64,000 nucleotides of DNA. Origin: Amycolatopsis sp. EV170708-02-1 (GTDB lineage: Bacteria > Actinomycetota > Actinomycetes > Mycobacteriales > Pseudonocardiaceae). Under the pieces are notes generated by a model. It was not told the origin of the DNA. It saw only the letters and a program-made list of their open reading frames with translations, and did no database searches. Position numbers and translations under genes: made by a program. Each line of letters begins with the position of its first letter. The first letter of the stretch is position 1. The DNA is taken from assembly GCF_022479115.1 (NCBI RefSeq), contig NZ_CP092497.1, forward strand, positions 310,001 to 374,000, read 5' to 3'. Positions 32,848 to 40,569 of the stretch are shown piece after piece.

Positions 32848-33786
32848 ATGTCCGCTGAACAGACCGGCCGCGGGCCGGTGGTGACCGGTTTCGACGGATC
32901 GCCCGAGGCCAGGCGCGCCGTCCGCTGGGCCGTCGCCGAGGCGAAGACCCGCGGCCTCGGCCTGGTCCTCGCGTACTGCACCCGCGACCGGCTTCCCCCG
33001 CCCGGCTCCGACCCGGTCGCGACGCCGCTGAACGAAGCGGTCCCTCAGGCCGCCGACGAAGCCGCGGAAGTGGAACCCGCGCGGCGGCAGCTCGCCTCGA
33101 TGGCCGAGGCACTGAAACGATCCGACCCGGACCTCGACGTCCGGACGGTCGTCCGCGGAGGTACTCCGGAGCAGGTCCTGACCTCGGTCGCCGACGAGAC
33201 GGACGCGGCGATGATCGTGCTGGGCGAATCGCACACGGGGTTGTTCACCAGGGCCGTCCTCGGCTCGACGGAATCCGGCGTGACCAAGACGGCCGGACGT
33301 CCCGTCGTGGTCGTGCGCGGGGACGAGCCGCCCCCTGGCGGACCGGTGATCCTCGGCACCGACGGCTCGGAGCACAGCGCGCAGGCGGCCGGGTTCGCGT
33401 TCGACTTCGCCGCTCGGCACGGACTCACCGTGCACGCGGTCCACGTCGCGCGGATGCCGCTCTGGGGGCCCGCGAGCGAGCCGCTGCTCGGCGGGCCGGT
33501 GCTGGATCCGGCACCCGGTATCCCCCAGGAGGTCGCCGACGAACTCGTCTCCCGGCAGCTCGAACCGTGGCGTGAGCGCTATCCGGACGTCGCCGTGGAG
33601 ATGGTGCACGGGGTGGGACCCGCCGCGCAGGCGTTGACCGTGCAATCCAGCGAGGCCGCGCTGCTGGTGCTCGGGCGGAGCGATCACGGCGATCTCCGCC
33701 GTCTGCTGCTGGGCTCCGTCAGCGACGACGCGCTGCACCACGCGCATTGCCCGGTGGCGGTGGTCCGTGCCCAGCCGGTCGGCTGA
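32848..33786 (+). CDS. Tandem universal stress protein (UspA)
   Basis: Protein of 312 aa with two UspA domains. Domain 1 (about 8-150): PVVTGFDGSPEARRAVRWAV and the ATP-binding motif VLGESHTGLFTRAVLGSTES. Domain 2 (about 160-310): PVILGTDGSEHSAQAAGFAF and VLGRSDHGDLRRLLLGSVSD, ending HCPVAVVRA. Both domains keep the G-2x-G-9x-G[S/T] type ATP loop, at least in modified form. Such proteins support survival under hypoxia or stationary phase. Expressed from a sigma-B-like promoter and divergent from a STAS gene. Confidence 0.93.
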   Translation: MSAEQTGRGPVVTGFDGSPEARRAVRWAVAEAKTRGLGLVLAYCTRDRLPPPGSDPVATPLNEAVPQAADEAAEVEPARRQLASMAEALKRSDPDLDVRTVVRGGTPEQVLTSVADETDAAMIVLGESHTGLFTRAVLGSTESGVTKTAGRPVVVVRGDEPPPGGPVILGTDGSEHSAQAAGFAFDFAARHGLTVHAVHVARMPLWGPASEPLLGGPVLDPAPGIPQEVADELVSRQLEPWRERYPDVAVEMVHGVGPAAQALTVQSSEAALLVLGRSDHGDLRRLLLGSVSDDALHHAHCPVAVVRAQPVG

Positions 33787-33789
33787 GCG

Positions 33790-34149
33790 TCACGAAGAAG
33801 CGAGCTCTCCGAGCGTACGCCGCGAAACCCGCAGTTCCGCGGCCAGCAGAAGGCCGCCCGTGCGGGCCTGGGCGAGGGCGTAACCGACGTCGGCGACCTT
33901 GTCCCAGGCCTCGCCCGCCGTGTCGCCCGCGCCGATCCGGCCCGCCAGCAGGCTTTCCTCGAGCTGCGCCTGCAGGCCGGGCAGGACCGCGGTGAGGTCG
34001 TCGGCGAGCTGCTGCAGCGCCCCGATGGTCCGGCACAGGTCGGCGGGAGAGGCCTGCTCACCGGCCCGCAACCTGCCGTACAGGTGACGCACGACCGATC
34101 CGGCCTGCGCGGCCAGCAGATACGGCGGCTCCTCCGACTTCGGGCTCAT
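33790..34149 (-). CDS. Small helical protein, unknown
   Basis: Protein of 119 aa, unrecognised. Start set at ATG 34149 because a sigma-B-type -10 box ends exactly 9 nt upstream. It is almost all helical (PYLLAAQAGSVVRHLYGRLR, IGALQQLADDLTAVLPGLQA, VADVGYALAQARTGGLLLAA) with no catalytic motif. The heptad-like pattern suggests a small helical bundle. It is convergent with the universal stress gene (4 bp apart) and divergent from the carboxylate-amine ligase gene. Confidence 0.65.
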   Translation of the reverse strand: MSPKSEEPPYLLAAQAGSVVRHLYGRLRAGEQASPADLCRTIGALQQLADDLTAVLPGLQAQLEESLLAGRIGAGDTAGEAWDKVADVGYALAQARTGGLLLAAELRVSRRTLGELASS

Positions 34150-34158
34150 TGCCCTGAA

Positions 34159-34184
34159 ATACCCCGTCCACGACCTGCGAAAAC
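34159..34184 (-). promoter_or_regulatory. Sigma-B-type promoter (leaderless) of the 119-aa protein
   Basis: Minus strand GTTT-N16-GGGTAT (-35 at 34181-34184, -10 at 34159-34164), -10 box 9 nt from ATG 34149. It is back-to-back with the plus-strand promoter 2 bp away. Confidence 0.75.
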
Positions 34185-34186
34185 AA

Positions 34187-34212
34187 GTTTGTGCCGAGAT
34201 GGCCGGGGGTAT
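34187..34212 (+). promoter_or_regulatory. Sigma-B-type promoter (leaderless) of the ligase gene
   Basis: GTTT-N16-GGGTAT (34187-34190, 34207-34212), -10 box 8 nt from GTG 34221. Confidence 0.75.
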
Positions 34213-34220
34213 CACCGGTT

Positions 34221-35303
34221 GTGAACAACGACGTGCTCACCTTCGGGGTCGAGGAAGAGTTCTTCGTGGTGGACCGGGAGGGTCACCTTTCCCCGGCCGG
34301 CGACGCCGTCGTCGACGCCGCGGACGAAGAACAGGGTGAGCTGCAGCAGGAACTCACCCGCTCCCAGGCCGAATCGGCCACCGGTATCTGCACGACACGC
34401 GACGAGGCCGAGCGGCAGCTGAGGACCATGCGAACGGAACTGGCCGAAGGCGCCGCAACACGGGGCTGCCGCCTGCTGCCCAGCGGTAGCGCACCGCTCG
34501 CGGAAACGGTGCTGCCCGCCATCACCCCGAATCCGCGCTACCAACGGATGTCCGAGCATTTCGGGGCGACCGCGCGGACGTCGCACACCTGCGGCTGTCA
34601 CGTCCACATCGCCGTCCCCGACCGGGAAACCGGGATCCGGGTGATCGACCATGTGCGGCCCTTCCTGCCCGCGCTGCTGACCGTCACCGCCAATTCCGCG
34701 ATCTGCGACGGATACGACACCGGGTACGCCAGCTGGCGCTACCAGCAATGGAACCGCTGGCCCTCGGCGGGCGCGCCGCCGCTGTTCGGCTCGCTGGACC
34801 ACTACGAAAGCATCGTCGACGCCTGGCTCCGGGCGGGCGCCATCCTCGATCGCGCCATGATCTATTGGGACGTAAGGCTTTCCGAGAAACAGCCGACGGT
34901 GGAGTTCCGGCTCGGCGACGTCGCGGCCACCGTCGGCGAAGCCGTCCTCTACGGGGTGCTGATCCGCGGCCTGGTCGGCACGATCCTCGCCTCGGACGAA
35001 CGCCCCTCGAAGCTGTCGAACGAGGTCCTGCGGGCGCAGATCTGGTGCGCGTCGCGCGAAGGACTTTCCGGCCGCTGCCCGCATTTCCGGACCGGGGATC
35101 TCGCCCCGGCACGGGACGTGCTCGACGACGTCGTCGCGTTCACCGCCGGCGCCCTGGCCGAGACCGGTGATCTCGACTTCGTCCGCGACGGCTGCGCCCG
35201 GCTGGCCGCCGAGGGCGGCGGGGCCGACCGGCAACGGACACGCTTCACGAAACGAAGTGCCGCGGAGGACGTGGTGGACCTGCTGGCGGTCCGCCCGAGC
35301 TGA
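34221..35303 (+). CDS. Carboxylate-amine ligase, YbdK/GCS2 family (copy 1)
   Basis: Protein of 360 aa. Start at GTG 34221, fixed by the leaderless promoter 8 nt upstream. GCS2-type glutamate-cysteine-ligase fold: TFGVEEEFFVVDREG at the N-terminus, QAESATGICTTRDEAERQL, SHTCGCHVHIAVPDRE, TVEFRLGDVAATVGEAV. YbdK proteins have weak ATP-dependent glutamate-cysteine ligase activity in vitro; in actinomycetes, which use mycothiol, the real substrate is unclear. A second copy lies at 42084-43181, also under stress-promoter control. The stop codon lies in the first base triplet of the 35301 repeat. Confidence 0.9.
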   Translation: MNNDVLTFGVEEEFFVVDREGHLSPAGDAVVDAADEEQGELQQELTRSQAESATGICTTRDEAERQLRTMRTELAEGAATRGCRLLPSGSAPLAETVLPAITPNPRYQRMSEHFGATARTSHTCGCHVHIAVPDRETGIRVIDHVRPFLPALLTVTANSAICDGYDTGYASWRYQQWNRWPSAGAPPLFGSLDHYESIVDAWLRAGAILDRAMIYWDVRLSEKQPTVEFRLGDVAATVGEAVLYGVLIRGLVGTILASDERPSKLSNEVLRAQIWCASREGLSGRCPHFRTGDLAPARDVLDDVVAFTAGALAETGDLDFVRDGCARLAAEGGGADRQRTRFTKRSAAEDVVDLLAVRPS

Positions 35304-35406
35304 CGGCGCCCCCGTGCTTGAAGCTGTAACTCGCGTGACTGGAGACGTAACTCGCGTGCTTGGAGCCGTATGACGTGAGTTACGGCTCCAAGCACGCGAG
35401 TTACGG
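35301..35406. repeat. Direct repeat copy 1 carrying a perfect 25-bp-arm hairpin
   Basis: Arms 35347-35371 and 35382-35406 are exact complements (start CGTAACTCGCGTGCTTGGAG) with a 10-nt loop. The left 85-90 bp (35301-35390) recur at 35820-35908 nearly unchanged. A short unit GTAACTCGCGTG occurs twice in each copy. Probably a mobile or amplifying intergenic element; also a likely terminator for the ligase gene. Confidence 0.85.
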
Positions 35407-35435
35407 CTTCGAGTCCGGCCGAGCTCCGGAGCCGG

Positions 35436-35792
35436 TCATCGTGTCAGGCAGGTGAGCGCCTCCGTAGCGAGCCGCCGAACGTCGCTCCAGCCACGGTCAC
35501 CGAACCAGGCCGCATCCGAACTCATCGGGCCTTGGCGCTCCGACACGGTAACTACCGCGGCCACGACTTCGCGAATCGCGTCGCCTTCACGGCTGTCACG
35601 GAGGATCGTCCCGATCGACTTGACCGGATCCACCAAGTCCCACGGGGTGTCGTCCACCAGCCAATGGACGGCATTGGTGAGGTCCGGCCACCGGGTGTCC
35701 CGGCCCGCGCCGTCCAGCACCGGAGGCTCTGCCGCCAGCACTCTGAGCGCGGCGAGTACATCCTCACGCCGTTCGGGCCAGGCGACATCCAT
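35436..35792 (-). CDS. Small conserved actinobacterial protein (SCO4402-like)
   Basis: Protein of 118 aa, start ATG 35792. Pattern MDVAWPERREDVLAALRVLA, DTRWPDLTNAVHWLVDDTPW, EVVAAVVTVSERQGPM, WSDVRRLATEALTCL recalls the SCO4402 family of small cytoplasmic proteins, which have no known function. It is bracketed exactly by two direct-repeat copies (35301 and 35820), suggesting that the gene plus one repeat moved or duplicated as a unit. Confidence 0.65.
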   Translation of the reverse strand: MDVAWPERREDVLAALRVLAAEPPVLDGAGRDTRWPDLTNAVHWLVDDTPWDLVDPVKSIGTILRDSREGDAIREVVAAVVTVSERQGPMSSDAAWFGDRGWSDVRRLATEALTCLTR

Positions 35793-35819
35793 GGGTCCAT
35801 GGTGTCAGGTCGGCCCAAT

Positions 35820-35908
35820 CTGACGGCGCCCCCGTGCTTGAAGCCGTAACTCGCGTGACTGGAGACGTAACTCGCGTGCTTGGAGCCGTATGACGTGAGT
35901 TACGGCTT
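35820..35908. repeat. Direct repeat copy 2, lacking the right hairpin arm
   Basis: Nearly identical to 35301-35390, but the right arm of the hairpin (complement of 35382-35406) is missing: the sequence goes straight from GAGTTACGGCTTC into the shared GTCCGGCCGAGCTCCGG. A deletion between short repeats in the arm is the simplest explanation. Confidence 0.85.
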
Positions 35909-36190
35909 CAGGTCCGGCCGAGCTCCGGCGGGCGGCGCAACGGACCCAATCCGCGTTGCGCCGCGCCCGGTCCCGCAACAGCTCCCGAGCCTCCCCGAGG
36001 AGCGCGGTGGAGATCCTTCCGACGGGTTCGGGGTCGGTCAGCAGCGGCTCGTTGTCCGGGCCGGAACCCACGATGCGGCGAGGTCTCCCAGTGACTCCAG
36101 CTGCTGCATCGAGGACTCCAGGCGGAAGATGGACACGGTGACCGGCGCGCCGGCGTCCCTGCTCCGCCGGGGCTGCCCACGCCGGTCCAC
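35909..36190 (-). pseudogene. Probable decayed gene (frameshifted)
   Basis: Minus-strand reading gives a plausible protein only across two frames: VTVSIFRLESSMQQLESLGD in one, then VGSGPDNEPLLTDPEPVGRI and ALLGEARELLRDRARRNADW in the next, with the break near 36085-36100. No single frame is open through. The family is not recognised, and the 3' end runs into repeat copy 2. A weak GGGTAA box lies upstream (36241-36246). Could also be non-coding; low confidence. Confidence 0.4.
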
Positions 36191-36259
36191 CTCACGGCCG
36201 GCGGACGTACAACCTCGCTGCGCCGGCCGTTGCTCTCCGGTTACCCACTCTTCGCGCGG

Positions 36260-37183
36260 CTACACCGATTTCACCAGCGATCGATCCACGAGATGCGCGA
36301 TCTCCTCCAGCGCCTGCCGCGCCTCCGGGATCGAGGCCAGCATCCACGCGTGGATCATGCCTTCGTACTCGTGATAGCTCAGCGGCACCCCTTGTTCCGT
36401 GCACAGGGTGTGGAGGCGACGGGCGTCGGCGAGCAGGACGTCCTTGGTTCCGATGTAGACGGTCAGCGCCCCGAGCCCGGACAGATCGCCGAACAGGGGG
36501 CTGAGCCTGGGATCGGTCCGGGGCAACCGTCCACTGTAGAGCCTTGCCGCCTCGTTCAGCCCGGTGAGCGCGAGGTACGGGTCGCGCTCGTCCAGCGAGG
36601 GTTGCGCCGGGTGGCTCATCGTCAGATCCAGCCACGGCGACAGCAGGACGGTCTCCTTCGGCACCGGCTTGCCTTCATCCCGCAACGCCTTGGTGAGCGC
36701 CAGCGCGATCCCGGCACCGGCGGAGTCCCCCATCACGATCCGGTCCTCCGGATCGACGTCCGCGGCGAACTCGTCGTAGGCGCGGCGGACGAACGCGGTG
36801 GTCTCCGGGCATCGATGTTCCGGAGCCAGCGGGTAGATCGGCACGGTGACCGCGCAGCCGGTGCGGTCGATCAGCCTGCCGAAGAACCGCCAATGGTCGT
36901 GCTGGATCTGGTGCACGTAGGCGCCGCCGTAGAAGTACAGCACGTGTTTGCCGTTCCCGCCGCGGCGCGGGCGGATCGTGTAGCAGGGTCGTCCGTCCAC
37001 TTCGGACCGCCGGACGTCGAACCGGCGCCGGATCGAGCGGATCGGGCCCTGATCTCCTTTCGCCTGGCTGTTTTCGATGCTCCGGCGGAATCGGTCGAGC
37101 TCGGCATACGTCCGCTTCCGGTTGGTGAGGCGCAGCCAAGCGAGCAGCGATTTCGCCGTGAGACTCGGCTTAGACCTGATCAC
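36260..37183 (-). CDS. Alpha/beta hydrolase, HSL-type esterase
   Basis: Protein of 307 aa of the hormone-sensitive-lipase group: oxyanion motif YFYGGAYVHQ (HGG-like, here YGG), nucleophile elbow VMGDSAGAGIAL (GDSAG), acid in IGTKDVLLADARRL, and the catalytic His in YHEYEGMIHAWMLA. It probably cleaves short acyl esters. The N-terminus (SLLAWLRLTNRKRTYAELDR) is the usual cap. It overlaps the end of the CocE-type gene by 14 bp and is the last gene of a three-gene run with that gene and an ATP-grasp enzyme. Confidence 0.88.
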   Translation of the reverse strand: MIRSKPSLTAKSLLAWLRLTNRKRTYAELDRFRRSIENSQAKGDQGPIRSIRRRFDVRRSEVDGRPCYTIRPRRGGNGKHVLYFYGGAYVHQIQHDHWRFFGRLIDRTGCAVTVPIYPLAPEHRCPETTAFVRRAYDEFAADVDPEDRIVMGDSAGAGIALALTKALRDEGKPVPKETVLLSPWLDLTMSHPAQPSLDERDPYLALTGLNEAARLYSGRLPRTDPRLSPLFGDLSGLGALTVYIGTKDVLLADARRLHTLCTEQGVPLSYHEYEGMIHAWMLASIPEARQALEEIAHLVDRSLVKSV

Positions 37184-39193
37184 GGGGAACCGTCCGATGC
37201 CAGTTGCGGGAGAACGTCCTTCGCTCGCCCTCGTAAGCGTCGAGTCGCGCGTCGATCACGAACTCGGTGGGAGTGCACGAAACGCGGGTCCGGGTCTCGG
37301 ACCTGGCCGCCCAATCCCCGCGGGCGAACGTCATCGACCACGCCGTCTCCGCCACCGGGGAACAGAAATCGTCGGCCACCCACGAGTACCGCTCGAACAC
37401 GTTCCTGGTGACGTCGAGGTCGATGTCCTCGAACCGGACCTTGCCCTCGTTCTTCACGATGTCGAGCGCGGAGCGGTAGTCGATCAGGTCGCGGGAGACG
37501 GTCCAGCGCTGTTCGCCGGGTTCGATCCGGGTGGCCGGCAGCGGTTCCGCGCCTTCGGGTTCACCGAACGGCCGGGCCGGGACCTCGTCGGCTTCGGCCA
37601 TCGGCCGCACCGGCAGCGTCAGCGTGCTCTGTCCGGTGTGGACGGTCACCCTCGCCGGTTCCGGCGGCGGCCACGCCAGCGGCCAGTACGACGACGAGAT
37701 CGACAGCCGGATCCGGTGCCCGGCGGGAAGGCCTGCGCGACGGCGTTGAGCTCGACACGCACCCGGTATCGCCTGCCCGGTTCGAGCGGCTCCGGGTCGT
37801 CGTGCCCGTCCCGGTGGGTCAGGTTCAGCAGCCCGTAGGTCACCCGCGTGGCCCGGCCGTCCGGCGCGACATCGGACAGCCGGACGGCGACCTGCGCCAC
37901 CGGCTTGTCCGCCGAAACCTCCAGGTCCACCACCGGCGACCCGAGGATCTCGCACGGCTCGGTGAGCTCGTCGGTTTCGAAGACGAGCGAGCCGCCGTCC
38001 TCTTCCCGCTGGTCGTACGGCAGGTCGGGCGGAGCGCTGTAGGAAGCCCACTTTCCGGCGAACTGGCCGACCGAGAGCGGCGATTCCACCGGCAGATCCT
38101 CCGCCGGGACCTCCTCGCCGGGCCGCGCGATCCGGTGCCGGGCAAGGCGATGCTCCGACGGGTGCACATGCGGCGACGGCCAGGACGGCTCCCCCACCCA
38201 GCGGCCGGGGCGGTCCTCGTACGAGGTCGAGGGCGGCACGCTGTCCTGCATCCAGGTCTGCAGCATCGGCCCGTCCATGACGCCGTTTTCGACGTCCTTC
38301 AGCCAGTGGTCCCACCAGCGCACCAGTTCCTGCAGGTAGCCGATCGCGGGGCCCGGCCGCCCGAGATGCGGGTACTTGTGCGACCACGGCCCGATCAGCC
38401 CGCGCCGCGGCACGTCGAGATGGGCCAGCAGCCGCGAGACCGCGTTCGAGTACCCGTCCGCCCAGCCGCTGGAGGCGAGGACCGGCACCTGGACGTCGCT
38501 GTAGTTCTCGCAGACCGACGCGTGCCGCCAGTACTCGTCGCGCCGCTGGTGGCTCAGCCATTCGCCCGCCCAGAGCCCGCAGTTCTCCAGCCGTTCGTGC
38601 CACAGGTCGCGCCAGCGCTCCCCCGCCAGCGCGGGGTCGGGCGGCAACGTGGCGTAGGCGAACATCGTGGAGGCTTCGGCGACGTTGTCCGACAGCAGGC
38701 ACCCGCCCATGTAGTGCATGTCGTCGGAATACCGGTCGTCGGTGAACGAGGAGATCGCGATGGCGCTCAGGCTCGGCGGTTTGCGGGCCGCCACCTGGAG
38801 GGCGGCGAACCCGCCCCAGGAGATGCCCATCATGCCGGTCCGGCCGGAACACCATGGCTGCGCGGCGATCCACTCGAGGACGTCCTCGGCGTCGAGTTGC
38901 TCCCGTTCGAGGTACTCGTCGGCGAGGACTCCTTCCGACTCCCCCGAGCCGCGGATGTCGAGGCGGACGCACGCGTAGCCGTGCCCCGCGAGATACGGAT
39001 GGTGCACCGAGTCCCGCACCGAGGTCAGGTCTCGGTGCCGGTACGGGATGTACTCCAGGATCGCGGGGACCGGCTCACGGTCCGAGGCGACCGGCCGCCA
39101 GATCCGGGCCGACAACCGGACGCCGTCGGAAACCGGGATCCAGACATGGTCCTCCTCGGTGATCTCGTACGGCAGCGAAGCCACCGTCCGCAT
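37170..39193 (-). pseudogene. CocE/NonD-family X-Pro dipeptidyl-peptidase-like hydrolase, frameshifted
   Basis: Two frames join into one protein of about 674 aa. The first (39193 to about 37720) has the alpha/beta hydrolase domain: ACVRLDIRGSGESEG, nucleophile GMMGISWGGFAALQ, SGWADGYSN, LIGPWSHKYPH. It continues to LNAVAQAFPPG, and then the frame is lost. The second frame resumes with GHRIRLSISSSYWPLAWPPP, the expected C-terminal jelly roll, to the stop at 37170. One missing C near 37715-37723 explains the break. Either a recent inactivating deletion or a sequencing error. The intact family cleaves acyl or peptide bonds. Confidence 0.85.
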
Positions 39194-39196
39194 GGG

Positions 39197-40495
39197 CTAT
39201 CCCTCCTCGAAGTCGAACCGCAGCGCCTCGACGCACCGGCGGTACTTGCTCTCCATCTCCCGTTCGGTCTGCGCCGCGACGAAGACGTGCGCGAGTTCGT
39301 AGCTGTAGCTGTCCTGCTCGGGCAGATCGGACAGCCGGACCCCCTTCTCGGCCACCGGTTCGATCTTCACCCCGGGGATCTCCGCCTCCAGGTCGGCGAT
39401 CTCGGCGCGGGTGGGCACCCGGGTGACCAGCCCGTCGCGGAAACGGCGGTGGTACCACTTGCCCGCGATCCGGTAGTCGCCCCGGTTCCGGCGCGCTCCG
39501 GGATCCTGGCCGAGGCCCAGCCGGACCATGATCTGGTGGTTCGCCACCCCGTCCACGTACTCGAACAGCTCCGCGTGGGACTGCGAATGCCGCGGGTTGA
39601 TCTCCAGCAGGCAGACCTGCCCGGATTCCGGGTGACAGAAGAATTCGATGCTGAACGTCGCGTTGTCGAACCCGATCTGCTCCATCACGCGGATGGAGAT
39701 CTCCTTCATCCGCTCGACGGCGTCCTCCGGCAGCTGTGACGGGTACTGATGCCGCAGGAAGGACGTCGAATCGGGATAGTTGATCGAATCGAGCACCCCG
39801 TAGACCGTGACCTGTCCTTTGTAGACATAGCCTTCGGTCGCGGCCTGCACGCCGTTGAGCTCCCCTTCGGCGAGGCACGCGGCTCCACCGGCGTCCGCCA
39901 CCTCGACGGGCGGGTCGACCGTGGCGAGGACGCGCTCGAAGGGTTTCCCGACCCTGTCGACCCCCGCCCGGATCTCGGCGACGGCCTTGTCGAACTCGTC
40001 GTCGTCGGCGACGTGGAAGGCCAGCTCCGAGGAGAACGACTTCACCGGCTTGAGCCACATGGGGTAGCCGACGCCCTCGGGCGGGCGGGGGTCGTCGTCG
40101 TCCAGATCGACGATGCCGAACGACGGCACCTCGTCGATCACCTTCACCTGTTCGAGGCGGCTCCAGTACTTGTGTTCGCATTTCAGCACCGCTTCCAAGG
40201 AAACTCCCGGGAGCCCGTACTTCTCGCACAGCATCGCCACCATCGTCGAGGACGGGAAGTCCCAGTAGCTGACGATCGCGTCGATCGATTCGGAGAAGGC
40301 GTCCAGCCGCGCCTCCGCCTTCTCCACGAGTTCGATGATCGGGATCTCGCCGTGCTGGAGCTCCTCCGGCGACAGCAGCGGGTGGAAGCGATAGTGGCCG
40401 GCACCGGGGATTCGTCTCAGCACCTCGTCGTTGCCCTCGTCGAGACCGATGACGAAGATGTTCTTTTCCTCTGGGGGCCTGGAGGATGTGGTCAT
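39197..40495 (-). CDS. ATP-grasp ligase
   Basis: Protein of 432 aa. ATP-grasp fold: central lobe MWLKPVKSFSSELAFHVADD, GYVYKGQVTVYGVLD, and the metal-binding motif QVCLLEINPRHSQSHAELFE. It would activate a carboxylate as acyl-phosphate and join it to an amine or other nucleophile; the partner is unknown. First gene of a run with the CocE-type hydrolase (3 bp apart) and an esterase. Expressed from a leaderless sigma-B-like promoter, divergent from the Rieske oxidoreductase. Quite different from the ATP-grasp at 59178. Confidence 0.88.
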   Translation of the reverse strand: MTTSSRPPEEKNIFVIGLDEGNDEVLRRIPGAGHYRFHPLLSPEELQHGEIPIIELVEKAEARLDAFSESIDAIVSYWDFPSSTMVAMLCEKYGLPGVSLEAVLKCEHKYWSRLEQVKVIDEVPSFGIVDLDDDDPRPPEGVGYPMWLKPVKSFSSELAFHVADDDEFDKAVAEIRAGVDRVGKPFERVLATVDPPVEVADAGGAACLAEGELNGVQAATEGYVYKGQVTVYGVLDSINYPDSTSFLRHQYPSQLPEDAVERMKEISIRVMEQIGFDNATFSIEFFCHPESGQVCLLEINPRHSQSHAELFEYVDGVANHQIMVRLGLGQDPGARRNRGDYRIAGKWYHRRFRDGLVTRVPTRAEIADLEAEIPGVKIEPVAEKGVRLSDLPEQDSYSYELAHVFVAAQTEREMESKYRRCVEALRFDFEEG

Positions 40496-40504
40496 AGGCC
40501 AGTG

Positions 40505-40530
40505 CTACCCGCTCGGGTGACCCGGAAAAC
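40505..40530 (-). promoter_or_regulatory. Sigma-B-type leaderless promoter of the ATP-grasp operon
   Basis: Minus strand GTTT-N16-GGGTAG (-35 at 40527-40530, -10 at 40505-40510), 9 nt from ATG 40495. Confidence 0.75.
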
Positions 40531-40534
40531 CATG

Positions 40535-40560
40535 GTTTGCCCGGCCCGTCCCCAGGGAAT
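40535..40560 (+). promoter_or_regulatory. Sigma-B-type leaderless promoter of the Rieske oxidoreductase
   Basis: GTTT-N16-GGGAAT (40535-40538, 40555-40560), 9 nt from ATG 40570. The -10 box deviates (GGGAAT) but spacing and position match the others. Confidence 0.65.
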
Positions 40561-40569
40561 CCGGCCCCC

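Noticed and set aside
36241..36246. GGGTAA box upstream of the decayed gene near 36 kb
   Set aside because: The -35 (GGTG) is weak and no start codon lies at the usual distance.
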